34,906 nt of DNA from Lachnospiraceae bacterium (lineage in GTDB: Bacteria > Bacillota > Clostridia > Lachnospirales > Lachnospiraceae): the NCBI GenBank assembly GCA_949383255.1, contig CASJPF010000039.1, positions 1 through 34,906 of the forward strand. Reading direction: 5' to 3'. Below are positions 10,361 through 18,220 of this stretch, in pieces. The first letter of the stretch is position 1. Each line of letters opens with the position of its first letter. A program made the position numbers and the translations under genes. The notes beneath the pieces are model-generated. The model did no database searches and was not told the DNA's origin. It saw only the letters and a list, made by a program, of their open reading frames with translations.

Positions 10361-12661
10361 ATAGTTGGGGCGGCGCAAATACGCCGAAGTATACCGTGCC
10401 AGAAAAACAGACATTCTCCACTGATCCTTCTCTATCAACTGCATTCTTTCCATAACTTTCCGAAAATTTAAGGAACTAACTTCCCCTACAAAGGTTTCAA
10501 TTCCAACAGAATTGGAGGCATTATTTCGGTTGTTCTGAATAACTTGCATAACCTGTTTATAATATTCTTGAAAGTTCTTTTCTAATAAAAGCTGTTGCAT
10601 ATTCCTATTTTTTAATGTAAATTGTTCACTGATTCGGTAATCATTTTCACCATAAATGCGCTTTGCAGAATACAGATCAAAATAGTATACAATACCATCT
10701 CGGCGCGCATTTCTGTTAATTCTCCCCATAAACTGTTCTTCGCTGTCCAATGTGCTAATATCCTTGTACCCAATATCCATGTCAATATCGATTCCAGCTT
10801 CCACTACTTGTGTCGCAACCAAGATATACCCACTCTGCGAAAAATCTTCTGTTTTGATACGTTTTAATATTTTTTCTCGGTCAACAGAATTATCATCTCC
10901 AGTCATGCGGTCCACCACAGCCTCAATTTCTGTGTCGAATGCCAATCTTTCAAAAAATTGGTATGCCATTTTCTTTTGAATGAACTCGACCAAAATCTTT
11001 TTCCTTGTCTTTGCCTGTTCTTTCATATGGAAATACAATGTATCTTCATTAAAACTCTGGTCATTTAACAATTCATAAGAAATCTGAACGCGTTTTTGAA
11101 ATCTTTTATCGCAAAAATAAAATGCTCGATTTTCAATTAAATGTTTGACACCCGCACTTTTTCCAGTTAAAACGGTAAGATTTGGCAGTGTAGCAGACAT
11201 AATCAACACTTTACATTGCAAATATTTGCAATAATGCTGTAAGAACATCATAATTTCTGTCCAGATAGCATTTTTGTAGCTTTGAATCTCGTCTAACACA
11301 ATCACGCTTCCTACCAGTTGATGAAATCCAAACACGGCTTCCCGTTCTGTTCCAAACATCGTTTGAAACAGACTTACATGCGTTGTCAATAAAATTGGAT
11401 AGTTTAAAAACTGTCTGTCCAGCAAGGACTTGCTCCAATTGCACTCAGTCCAATTTTCTTCAAATTCCTCACGATTTTCCGCCGTTTTTTCATCGCGCTT
11501 AATTGGCGTTACAGAATTGACAATTGCAACTCTATTTAAAAGATTCTCTCCCGCAAATAGTTCCTCCAGACTAGCTTTATTTTGCTCTACCAGATTATTG
11601 AAAGGATAGACATAAATAATTTTGCCCATGTCATTCTCAGCGAGGTGAAAACTACAATTCAAGCCAGTATTGCTCTTTCCGCAACCTGTTGGCGCTTCCA
11701 AATAAAAAATATCTTCCTGAGGATTTTTTACGATAGTTCGCTCTGCCTCATAAAAAAGCATTGTTCTTAGATAGTTAATATCCTTGCCATTATCTATTGC
11801 AGTTTCCGGACAAAATGCTCTGATTTCCTGCATTCTTTTTGTTTTTTCAAATGTATCTCTCAGATTCGTCAACTCTTTCACAGAGCCAAACGCTGTTATT
11901 TCTGTCCCTGTCATATATTCATTTGTCGCATAGTAATCACATGCTGTCAGCAAAGAAAACATTAATCTAACATAAGAAAATTTTGCAAACCCGCGTTCCT
12001 CTGAATCCTTTTTTGCCTTGCGCAGAACCCCTACATAACTTTTAACAGACCGTTTGGAATACTTGCCCTTATAAATCTTACAATAGCACTGCTGTATCAT
12101 CTGTATATCTATATTATTTAGTTTGCCATCTGGCTGAATCGCAGCAACAAACTCATCAAAATTAGATAAATTAGAGTGATGTTTCATAATTAAATATGCA
12201 TTAATACATAGAATTTCATAAAGTTTTATTAAAATATCTCTATTGATTGTTATTTTTTCGCACATCTGCTCCAATTGTGCAATATGATAATCCAAATAAA
12301 TATATGCCGAAAGTGCAGAATGATTTTTCTCATACAACCCAGGTATTATTATTTTGTCAAACGCTTTATTTTGCATTGCTTCTTGTTGAAATACAGGGTT
12401 TATTTTTCCAGTATCATGAAATAAAATCACATCTTTCATGGATTGCCAAAACCAATCTGTATACTTTTTATCTGCGTCGCCTGTTAGAACAGGCTCTATT
12501 GCGTCAAATGCCGCACGCATTTTTTCTTTATCTAACAAGCGCGTAAAATACTTTTCACAGCGATCTGTATGTTCCTGCAATGTTTCCTTTTGCGTCTCCA
12601 CTTTGGAATCTTTGTGTGCATACACTGGTAACGTTAAATCGAATATTTCTGTAAGTTTCAT
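10355..12661 (-). CDS. cas3: CRISPR-associated helicase/nuclease Cas3 (HD domain fused), type I-B
   Basis: This is the 768-residue target-degrading nuclease-helicase recruited by Cascade. The N-terminal HD nuclease has H31 (QEHTDRC), H82-D83 (LFHDTGK), H114, H161-H162 and D242. The SF2 helicase follows: Walker A APTGCGKSN near 323-331, DEIQ near 457-460, SATLP near 489-493, VATQVVEAGIDID near 613 and QFMGRINRNAR near 641. All expected catalytic motifs are present and the length is normal. A GGATAA site precedes the ATG, and the gene lies 38 bases after cas5. The oddity is the 3' end. The last codon (GAT) and the TAA stop are the first bases of the first CRISPR repeat, so the C-terminus may have been reset by a deletion that brought the array here. 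Confidence 0.97.
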   Translation of the reverse strand: MKLTEIFDLTLPVYAHKDSKVETQKETLQEHTDRCEKYFTRLLDKEKMRAAFDAIEPVLTGDADKKYTDWFWQSMKDVILFHDTGKINPVFQQEAMQNKAFDKIIIPGLYEKNHSALSAYIYLDYHIAQLEQMCEKITINRDILIKLYEILCINAYLIMKHHSNLSNFDEFVAAIQPDGKLNNIDIQMIQQCYCKIYKGKYSKRSVKSYVGVLRKAKKDSEERGFAKFSYVRLMFSLLTACDYYATNEYMTGTEITAFGSVKELTNLRDTFEKTKRMQEIRAFCPETAIDNGKDINYLRTMLFYEAERTIVKNPQEDIFYLEAPTGCGKSNTGLNCSFHLAENDMGKIIYVYPFNNLVEQNKASLEELFAGENLLNRVAIVNSVTPIKRDEKTAENREEFEENWTECNWSKSLLDRQFLNYPILLTTHVSLFQTMFGTEREAVFGFHQLVGSVIVLDEIQSYKNAIWTEIMMFLQHYCKYLQCKVLIMSATLPNLTVLTGKSAGVKHLIENRAFYFCDKRFQKRVQISYELLNDQSFNEDTLYFHMKEQAKTRKKILVEFIQKKMAYQFFERLAFDTEIEAVVDRMTGDDNSVDREKILKRIKTEDFSQSGYILVATQVVEAGIDIDMDIGYKDISTLDSEEQFMGRINRNARRDGIVYYFDLYSAKRIYGENDYRISEQFTLKNRNMQQLLLEKNFQEYYKQVMQVIQNNRNNASNSVGIETFVGEVSSLNFRKVMERMQLIEKDQWRMSVFLARYTSAYLRRPNYD

Positions 12662-12699
12662 TTTTTTATCCTATTTTATCTGTTTATGTGCACAAGTTA

Positions 12700-13413
12700 T
12701 TAATAAAACACAATCTGTTTTCCATCTACTTCCCAGACCGTATTCTTTATATCGCAGAGAATCATATCCGTATAGACAAACCTTTGCAATTGATATTGAT
12801 GTGTCTGTTCGTCAAGTCCAATAGGAAGTGCTTCTTCATATTTAAAGCCATCATCAAATAAAGCTGTATCTATCTCTGCCATATATTTTGGAAAAAGACA
12901 ATTCAACTGTTCCGCATTTTCTTGGACACTTCCCTCAAGAACTGACACTTGTGTTATATCTGCCAGATGATCATTTTTCCCCAGATATGGAATGTAGACA
13001 CACTTTCGCCCTACAATACTGTCTGCCAATTTATTTGCCTCGTCACAATCTAGCAGTACAAAAATATCCCACGATGGATACTCCAGCCATTGTTCCTTCA
13101 CAATTAGATTGCCTCCCTGTTCCCTTGACGCATAGCCAACAGAATTGTTAAAATGCACAATTTTTTTTGCAAAATATCCCTTTTGTGCATTGGGCAGAAT
13201 ACTAATTTGCAACGATTTTAACTTTTGATAATATGCTGGATACTTGTCTGATTTTTGCATCTGATTGTATCCTCCGTATCCCAAAATGGCACCAAACATT
13301 CCTAGAAGCGCAGGCTTATGAATCTGTCCATAGGTGTAATAGTAGATTGCGTTAACCTCTGGCTTTTTGAACATTGCCTGTTTTCCAGACAAGGTAAATT
13401 TCAAAATTTCCAT
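12700..13413 (-). CDS. cas5: Cascade subunit Cas5 (type I-B)
   Basis: This 237-residue RAMP protein should hold the 5' handle of the crRNA in the type I-B Cascade. The start MEILKFTLSGKQAMFKKPEVN is the typical Cas5 first beta strand and loop. It is followed by IHKPALLGMFGAILGYGGY, matching the conserved helix of the Cas5h/Cas5b group. No catalytic histidine set of the type I-C processing Cas5 is evident, which fits the presence of a separate cas6. The gene lies 6 bases after cas7 and 38 bases before cas3, so the three are surely co-transcribed. The ribosome binding site (AAAGGA) lies inside the end of cas7. Assignment rests on the N-terminal pattern, length and operon position. Confidence 0.94.
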   Translation of the reverse strand: MEILKFTLSGKQAMFKKPEVNAIYYYTYGQIHKPALLGMFGAILGYGGYNQMQKSDKYPAYYQKLKSLQISILPNAQKGYFAKKIVHFNNSVGYASREQGGNLIVKEQWLEYPSWDIFVLLDCDEANKLADSIVGRKCVYIPYLGKNDHLADITQVSVLEGSVQENAEQLNCLFPKYMAEIDTALFDDGFKYEEALPIGLDEQTHQYQLQRFVYTDMILCDIKNTVWEVDGKQIVFY

Positions 13414-13419
13414 ACAATT

Positions 13420-14367
13420 CTACAATTCCTTTCGCGTAAAAATATGATACATTTTTACATTTGAAATATCCGTTTCTAACTTTGTTGTAAACGGGTTATA
13501 ATAAATTTCTACCGCATTGATTTTTGTGGCAAACTCTTGTAATAAATCCCCACACTGAACTCGAATCACGTTCTTTTCGTCATTGTTATGTTCAAATTGA
13601 ATATATGTGGCAAGATTGGGTAAATACACCTCTTCCTGCGTCTCAACAAACAGTCCAAATTCATTCTCACAGCCTGCCTTTGCATTGGTTGCAAAAGAAG
13701 TCGCCGCACATAGCACAGTCTCTTTAAACTTTTGATAATCTTCCTGTGTGTATCCTTGTGTAACGTCTAGTTCAACATACTCTTTATATGCATTTGGATT
13801 AATACTAAACGGGTAAAAATAATGCGCCTCGTCACTTACAATCTTTGTGCCCAGAGATGAATTTTTTGCTTCCTCACCATCTTTTGTTTTCTGTGAGGCT
13901 GTCGCATCTCGAAATGGTGAGAGAATCTGTTGTTCTTGCGGTGCACTATCCGCGTATTTATTAAACCCCTGACCAAACTGCACAGCACCCGTTATCGCAA
14001 TATTACAACCTTTCTCTGCAAAAGTAGCACCAAAATTTTTGACATCAATTGCACTAAACAAGTTTGTTAGAACCTTCTTTGCATCTGTCACATCCTCAGA
14101 ATTGAAAAGTTGACCATAACGCTGCAACAATGTTCTTGGGACAACATTAACCCCATTCTTTTTGTCCGAAACTGTTGTCATAGACTTGATATACAGAACC
14201 TTTTCCCCATTTTCATCCCACATCTTTTTCATTGGATACTTAAATGCCTTGTCGCTTCCAAAGGTTTCCCCCTTGGAAGTTGTCTTGGGATACCCGCTAA
14301 AATCAGCATTCCAATTCGCCATAATTGACGAAATGCCCATCACACCATACACTCTTTGTTTCATCAT
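13420..14367 (-). CDS. cas7: Cascade backbone subunit Cas7 (Csh2-type, type I-B)
   Basis: This 315-residue RAMP protein polymerises along the crRNA spacer in Cascade and imposes the flipped-out base every sixth position. Landmarks are the N-terminal RVYGVMGISSIMANWNADFS, the long loop with KGETFGSDKAFKYPMKKM, and NFGATFAEKGCNIAITGAVQ, followed by QFGQGFN. These match the Csh2/Cas7b family in order and length. The start ATG follows GGAGGAAAG at a good distance. The first two codons are both ATG, so the start could be either. It lies 78 bases downstream of cas8 and 6 bases upstream of cas5. Confidence 0.95.
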   Translation of the reverse strand: MMKQRVYGVMGISSIMANWNADFSGYPKTTSKGETFGSDKAFKYPMKKMWDENGEKVLYIKSMTTVSDKKNGVNVVPRTLLQRYGQLFNSEDVTDAKKVLTNLFSAIDVKNFGATFAEKGCNIAITGAVQFGQGFNKYADSAPQEQQILSPFRDATASQKTKDGEEAKNSSLGTKIVSDEAHYFYPFSINPNAYKEYVELDVTQGYTQEDYQKFKETVLCAATSFATNAKAGCENEFGLFVETQEEVYLPNLATYIQFEHNNDEKNVIRVQCGDLLQEFATKINAVEIYYNPFTTKLETDISNVKMYHIFTRKEL

Positions 14368-14445
14368 TTTTACTTTCCTCCATTTCCTATTGATAGACTT
14401 TTAAAATCTATACTATTTTTTCAATACCTTTCAGCCAAAACCATT

Positions 14446-16233
14446 TTATTCTTCTTTTTTTACATAAAATGCGCTGTCTGCTGTCAATCCTGCAATCAAT
14501 TCCCGCTGCATTACTTTTTTGCATGTTGGCTCATACATTAAAACATGGTGAATCACATTTTTTGCTCTGCTGTCTTTCTCCAAATCTATCGCGTGGTCAT
14601 AGCGCTTAAACATCTGACAAATCTTATCTTTGATAAGCGTATCATTGTCGGCATTTAGAAACTGATTTGCCATTGAAAAAGGTTTCTTGACAGATTTGGA
14701 TTTTGACAGAAAATAATAAATTAACTGCCCCACTGCATAATAATACTCTTCGTCATTAAAATTCCATTCCTCCTTTGAATCAATATGTTTTTTAAAATTA
14801 TCTTGCACAATCTTCATAAGCTCCTCCTTCTCTTGATTGTCATTCAAATAATCCTCTAAAGAAAGCAGCAAATTTAGCTGCTCACGCGCACGGCCATAAT
14901 ACCCATTTGCAATTTTATTGCTGATTAGTTTTAGTGCCATTTCGGATAAAATCGCTTTCATATCGCACTGTGGTGTTTTATACAGCCACGAAAAGATTCT
15001 GCTGCGATAGGTAAGCAAAATATATTTTAGCTTGCTATCCATTTGTGGTAAATCCTGCGCCTCTGTAAAATAGTTAAAGCCTAAATATTTGTCAAAAAAC
15101 ACTTCGTCAATCACCGCGGACAACTGGGCTGTTCTATCGCATTTGCCATAGTTTTTCCCTTCTATTTGCCCCTTGACAATCGGCTTAAAATCAAAAATTG
15201 GTGTTAGATTTGGGCTAACGTCCATCACAATATCCCAATCCAATATCTCAACTTCTTTTCCCTTTTTAATCCGAAGAAACAAACCATTTTTTATCAGAGG
15301 AATTGTATCATCTCTATCTCGAATTGCATAAAACTCTTCCTCGTCCAAATCAATATACACATTTACATTTCCCTTGCAGGCATGTCCCCATAGATAATCA
15401 AAGAACTGACTTTGTAACAGAACTTGTTCCCTATCAAGTAGATATGGCGCTGGTGTTTTTCGCTGTTTATTTTCCAGAAATGGCTTTTTGGCATTCAGTC
15501 CCAAATTGTTGCTTGGCATTCCTAAAATAGTATCATTTACTTCAATATTATAATCATTGTTATTGTATATATTAGGAATGACATATCTTTGATTTTCTTG
15601 TTCAAATAGTTCTTTGGTGCGTTTTTTATCTGAATAGACAAAAAACAGTTTTAGATAATCTTTGCCAGTAAAATCAATTGGTAACTTCTCAGGATTTGCA
15701 ATCCAGTCTTGAATCCATGCACGTATTTTTTCTAATGCTTCATAATCTGGTTCTCCAAGTTCTTCTATTGTCTGCTGATACAATTTCTTTTCTGTGCTTT
15801 TACACTTGGCTCCAGGCGCAGACAATTTGTTATAATACCCATCAACAACATCTACTGTCAACTTTTTTTCAACTATACTTTCCTTCTTTACAAAAAAAGC
15901 ATATATCTGATTAGAATGAATTACCTTTTTTTTATCAATGGACTTATTTATCTCAATTAATTTGCTGTTGTAATCCAGATAACGCACATAGTTAAAACAA
16001 GGTTCTGTACTTCCCTTCAACACATCATTTTTTTGGTCATACTTAATTTCCAAAGGTGCTTCCAATCGAAAATCTGCATCCATTGTAATTAAAATATAAG
16101 TCCCATCTTTTGGAATATAATTGTCAACCAACAACTTTGTTCTGCACTCTAGCGCAGTTGCTTCCTCTGAAAAAAAACGTTCCGCTACCGCATTTCGCTT
16201 TTTTTCAAAAACTTTTATTGCATCATATAACAC
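14446..16233 (-). CDS. cas8b: Cascade large subunit Cas8b (Csh1/TM1802-like)
   Basis: This 595-residue protein fills the large-subunit slot of the operon, which should read the PAM and recruit Cas3. The sequence is poorly conserved, as usual for Cas8. Supporting signs are its position between cas6 and cas7, the length, the start MLYDAIKVFEKKRNAVAERF, the central DKKRTKELFEQENQRYVIPN segment and an acidic, lysine-rich helical C-terminus. No clear zinc-binding CxxC cluster is seen. The start codon is GTG, placed about 6 bases after GGAGGG. The gap to cas6 is 40 bases. The family name is inferred from context and general resemblance more than from a diagnostic motif. Confidence 0.88.
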   Translation of the reverse strand: MLYDAIKVFEKKRNAVAERFFSEEATALECRTKLLVDNYIPKDGTYILITMDADFRLEAPLEIKYDQKNDVLKGSTEPCFNYVRYLDYNSKLIEINKSIDKKKVIHSNQIYAFFVKKESIVEKKLTVDVVDGYYNKLSAPGAKCKSTEKKLYQQTIEELGEPDYEALEKIRAWIQDWIANPEKLPIDFTGKDYLKLFFVYSDKKRTKELFEQENQRYVIPNIYNNNDYNIEVNDTILGMPSNNLGLNAKKPFLENKQRKTPAPYLLDREQVLLQSQFFDYLWGHACKGNVNVYIDLDEEEFYAIRDRDDTIPLIKNGLFLRIKKGKEVEILDWDIVMDVSPNLTPIFDFKPIVKGQIEGKNYGKCDRTAQLSAVIDEVFFDKYLGFNYFTEAQDLPQMDSKLKYILLTYRSRIFSWLYKTPQCDMKAILSEMALKLISNKIANGYYGRAREQLNLLLSLEDYLNDNQEKEELMKIVQDNFKKHIDSKEEWNFNDEEYYYAVGQLIYYFLSKSKSVKKPFSMANQFLNADNDTLIKDKICQMFKRYDHAIDLEKDSRAKNVIHHVLMYEPTCKKVMQRELIAGLTADSAFYVKKEE

Positions 16234-16273
16234 ACAATCCCTCCATTCTTAAATAATAGTTTTTTAATGTTTA

Positions 16274-16975
16274 TCAATTTACAAATCGAAATCCAAGGAA
16301 TCCTTGTCCTCTTGGTCCCATTCCTACGGAGTTTGCCAATGCAAAATAGAAAACTTTCTGTGCAGTTTCATTGTCTGATACTTGCATAGCAAATTTGTCC
16401 CCCAATAGCGTAATACCCTTGTATGATATTCCAATAGCACATTTGCTTTTTAATTCAATTTGGTCGTAAAGTGTAACGTTTTTTTCTACTTCCTCACCAG
16501 TATAACGTTCATATTGATGAATTAAACTTGCACAGAGTTCCTGCTCAAATTCTTCAAAACTCATACAATCTCTCCAATAACGTTTATTGTTGGCAGGCCT
16601 GATTATACACGGGGTCAACGTATATACAGATGCAATTGGTTTGTGTGGTATTTGCTTGACAGTTCTTGCTAATCCTTTCACAGCATTTGTCTTGTGATCT
16701 GCAATACCTTCCATTAAATAGGACATTAATTCTTGATTTACGGTTCTAATGCGAAACTGATATATTTCATCGCTCTTATATACTTTCATTCCTTTTTCAA
16801 TCTTAGACGGCATATCAAAAGAATATCCTTTAATTGTATTTCTTTTGTGTAGTACCAAAAAATGTGGGTCCTTTACTAGATAACTATCTATATACTGCGC
16901 TAATATTCCACTTATCAAAGACACGCAAACTTCTTGTTGAAAAAATATTTTCACTGTGATTTCATATACTACCAT
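16274..16975 (-). CDS. cas6: CRISPR pre-crRNA endoribonuclease Cas6
   Basis: This 233-residue RAMP nuclease cuts the repeat 8 bases upstream of each spacer to leave the ATTGAAAT handle. The C-terminus ends in the glycine-rich loop VGMGPRGQGFLGFRFVN, diagnostic of Cas6. Histidines at 38 and 43 are candidates for the catalytic residue. It is the first gene of the effector operon. AAGGAT lies about 10 bases before the ATG, and a TATAAT element lies about 50 bases upstream. If the solitary repeat RNA upstream is real, Cas6 would also mature it, so this gene would both make and be repressed by that RNA. Confidence 0.95.
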   Translation of the reverse strand: MVVYEITVKIFFQQEVCVSLISGILAQYIDSYLVKDPHFLVLHKRNTIKGYSFDMPSKIEKGMKVYKSDEIYQFRIRTVNQELMSYLMEGIADHKTNAVKGLARTVKQIPHKPIASVYTLTPCIIRPANNKRYWRDCMSFEEFEQELCASLIHQYERYTGEEVEKNVTLYDQIELKSKCAIGISYKGITLLGDKFAMQVSDNETAQKVFYFALANSVGMGPRGQGFLGFRFVN

Positions 16976-17022
16976 ATTTATTTTATCCTTTCTGTTTCTT
17001 TTGTCTTTATAAGATTTATTAA

Positions 17023-17051
17023 ATTATAATCCATACTTATTATTTGAAATA
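17023..17051 (-). promoter_or_regulatory. cas operon promoter (candidate)
   Basis: A perfect TATAAT on the minus strand (17028-17023) lies about 48 bases upstream of the cas6 start. The -35 region is poor: TATTTC at 17051-17046 with 17-base spacing, or TTTCAA at 17049-17044 with 15. A 19-base perfect palindrome, TTATTATTT-G-AAATAATAA (17037-17055, plus strand), overlaps the same region and could bind a regulator, although AT-rich sequence makes this weaker evidence. The target of the CreR-like guide lies between the two elements. Confidence 0.6.
17028..17044 (-). promoter_or_regulatory. candidate Cascade/CreR binding site in the cas6 promoter
   Basis: These 17 bases read AATAATAAGTATGGATT on the minus strand. 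They match the first 17 bases of the guide that would follow the solitary repeat at 17092, except for T against C at position 12. Guide position 18 also mismatches. Type I Cascade leaves every sixth base unpaired, so mismatches at 12 and 18 should cost little. The three bases 5' of the site are TCA, a PAM reported for at least one clostridial type I-B system. Pairing stops after about 17-19 bases, which would favour binding without Cas3 cleavage. Confidence 0.65.
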
Positions 17052-17057
17052 ATAATA

Positions 17058-17148
17058 ATTACACTAAAAGAAAAAATCCGTACTTATTATTATTTCAATA
17101 CATAAATGTTTCTATTAATAGAAATTTAATCCAGATTTTTCCTTCGAT
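17058..17148 (-). ncRNA. candidate CreR-type Cas-regulating RNA (solitary degenerate repeat plus guide)
   Basis: A single CRISPR repeat copy (17092-17120) stands about 6.7 kb from the array. It keeps the handle end exactly: TATTGAAAT, preceded by ATG as in the array repeat. It also keeps ATTAATAGAAACAT. It is one base shorter in the middle and has TTT where the array has GAG. The RNA would start near 17148, downstream of its own promoter. Cas6 should release an RNA with handle ATTGAAAT and a guide starting AATAATAAGTACGGATT. That guide matches the cas6 promoter. No second repeat or clear hairpin terminator follows, so the 3' end at 17058 is only a guess at a 34-nt guide. Known CreR RNAs have this anatomy; the assignment here is inference. 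Confidence 0.65.
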
Positions 17149-17154
17149 ATTGTT

Positions 17155-17183
17155 ATAATACTACAAGATACTACTTTTTGCAA
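17155..17183 (-). promoter_or_regulatory. promoter of the solitary-repeat RNA
   Basis: The minus strand shows TTGCAA (17183-17178), a spacer of exactly 17 bases, then TATTAT (17160-17155). This predicts a start near 17148, about 28 bases before the solitary repeat. It is a better housekeeping-type promoter than the one in front of cas6, as expected if the RNA must be made before Cascade is repressed. Confidence 0.6.
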
Positions 17184-17316
17184 GTACTTTTTGTAAGTTT
17201 TTTTGTTATTATATAACAGGTTGTTATTTCTATCCCCTTTACACAATATAATACTGACAATTTTGGAAAATGAAAAAATGGGCGCAACAATAGGAACCAT
17301 TTTCTTGATACCTTAA

Positions 17317-17736
17317 TTAAAACCAATTAACTTTTTCAGCCTTAAACTGTGGTATATCACTGTTTTGATATGGATTGTAATTATTTAGATTGCAGCCAAA
17401 TTCCTTTAAAGATTTTATTTTATTATTGCTTGTCCACTCAATAAGTGATACTCCGTCAAATTCCTCTATACAGCCATTGTTCATTTTATTTTTAAAATAC
17501 CATTCCACAACAGTTTGATGGTCTTTATGAAAAAATTGTTTGATTTCCCACACAAGAACTTTTCCCCGCATATTCCACTCTTTGAACCAGTGTTTCACTG
17601 TTTTTCGATTTTCGTATTTGGGACACCAACTTTCAGTATAAATAACATTATCTGTAAAAATATCATCTATTCCTAAATCCTCTTGACATAACCACATATC
17701 AAACCATAGACGTATTATTTTTTCTCTTTCCTCCAT
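17317..17736 (-). CDS. NTF2/SnoaL-like small protein
   Basis: The product of 139 residues starts MEEREKIIRLWFDMWL. The ATG at 17736 is chosen because GGGAGG lies 9 bases upstream; a longer frame to 17808 lacks a binding site. The pattern of an N-terminal helix, then DDIFTDNVIYTESWCPKYENRKTVKHWFKEW, then paired beta strands (LVWEIKQFFHKDHQTVVEWYFKNKM, EEFDGVSLIEW, IKSLKEFG) is that of the SnoaL-like fold. This fold is used by small isomerases, hydrolases and binding proteins. Nothing indicates a substrate. It lies upstream of the CRISPR locus, separated from cas6 by 341 bases that hold the candidate RNA, and has no partner gene. Confidence 0.75.
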   Translation of the reverse strand: MEEREKIIRLWFDMWLCQEDLGIDDIFTDNVIYTESWCPKYENRKTVKHWFKEWNMRGKVLVWEIKQFFHKDHQTVVEWYFKNKMNNGCIEEFDGVSLIEWTSNNKIKSLKEFGCNLNNYNPYQNSDIPQFKAEKVNWF

Positions 17737-17888
17737 ACTTCTATACCTCCCAACCTTTTGCAAGTTTGTTATAGGATTTAATATATAATATTTATCCGCT
17801 TGTGTCAAATTATACTATCCTCCATGTCCGAGGTGACGTGTCCGCTTTCAACAAGTGTTTCCTTATTGTCAAACAGTCCGATAGATGC

Positions 17889-17946
17889 CTAGTACAGTAT
17901 TGCACAAATAACAGTGCTGTATTCTATTTCCGCAATACTGTACTAG
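17889..17946. repeat. 15-bp perfect inverted repeat with 28-base loop
   Basis: CTAGTACAGTATTGC (17889-17903) pairs perfectly with GCAATACTGTACTAG (17932-17946). Inside the loop AATAACAGTGCTGTATT is itself nearly palindromic. TATTTTTTC follows on the plus strand, so it may serve as a terminator, but the length and perfect pairing also suit a small non-autonomous mobile element. Confidence 0.6.
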
Positions 17947-18077
17947 CTATTTTTTCGCACTACAACAAACTGAATGCTTCCAACCAAAACAGATACTTGT
18001 GGTTTATCTTCCTTGTCCGCACCTTCACAAAAGATATAGTACACCCCATTATCTGTTAAAATGAGATTCCATAATGC
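17943..18077 (-). pseudogene. possible C-terminal gene fragment, unrecognised
   Basis: The frame reads LILTDNGVYYIFCEGADKED and continues to KPQVSVLVGSIQFVVVRKNS before a TAG located in the right arm of the inverted repeat. It has no start codon or ribosome binding site and an in-frame stop just upstream at 18078. The composition is protein-like, with alternating strands, but I recognise no family. It may be the tail of a lost gene. Confidence 0.25.
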
Positions 18078-18140
18078 TTATCTTTTGGTCTTTGGTTTGG
18101 AATAGTGAAGTGCTGGCGGTCTATTAAGATTGCGTAATAA

Positions 18141-18190
18141 CAAAAATGCATCAAGCCATTGCAAAACGATTGTGCATGGCTTGATGCTTA
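18141..18190 (-). terminator. intrinsic terminator after the sigma/anti-sigma operon
   Basis: Arms GCATCAAGCCAT (18148-18159) and ATGGCTTGATGC (18176-18187) pair perfectly over 12 bases. On the minus strand the stem is followed by ATTTTTGTT, so it ends transcripts leaving rsiV. Confidence 0.8.
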
Positions 18191-18220
18191 TAACAAAAAG
18201 TCAACGACTAAGCTTTTACG

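Noticed and set aside
10296..10368. CAACTAT before and ATAGTTG after the first repeat form a 7-bp inverted repeat
   Set aside because: Short, split between cas3 and spacer sequence, and easily due to chance.
17115..17300. 61-residue minus-strand frame between cas6 and the SnoaL-like gene
   Set aside because: It runs through the promoter of the candidate RNA, lacks a good ribosome binding site and has no family resemblance. A CreT-like toxin was considered but the guide target lies in the cas promoter, not in a toxin promoter.
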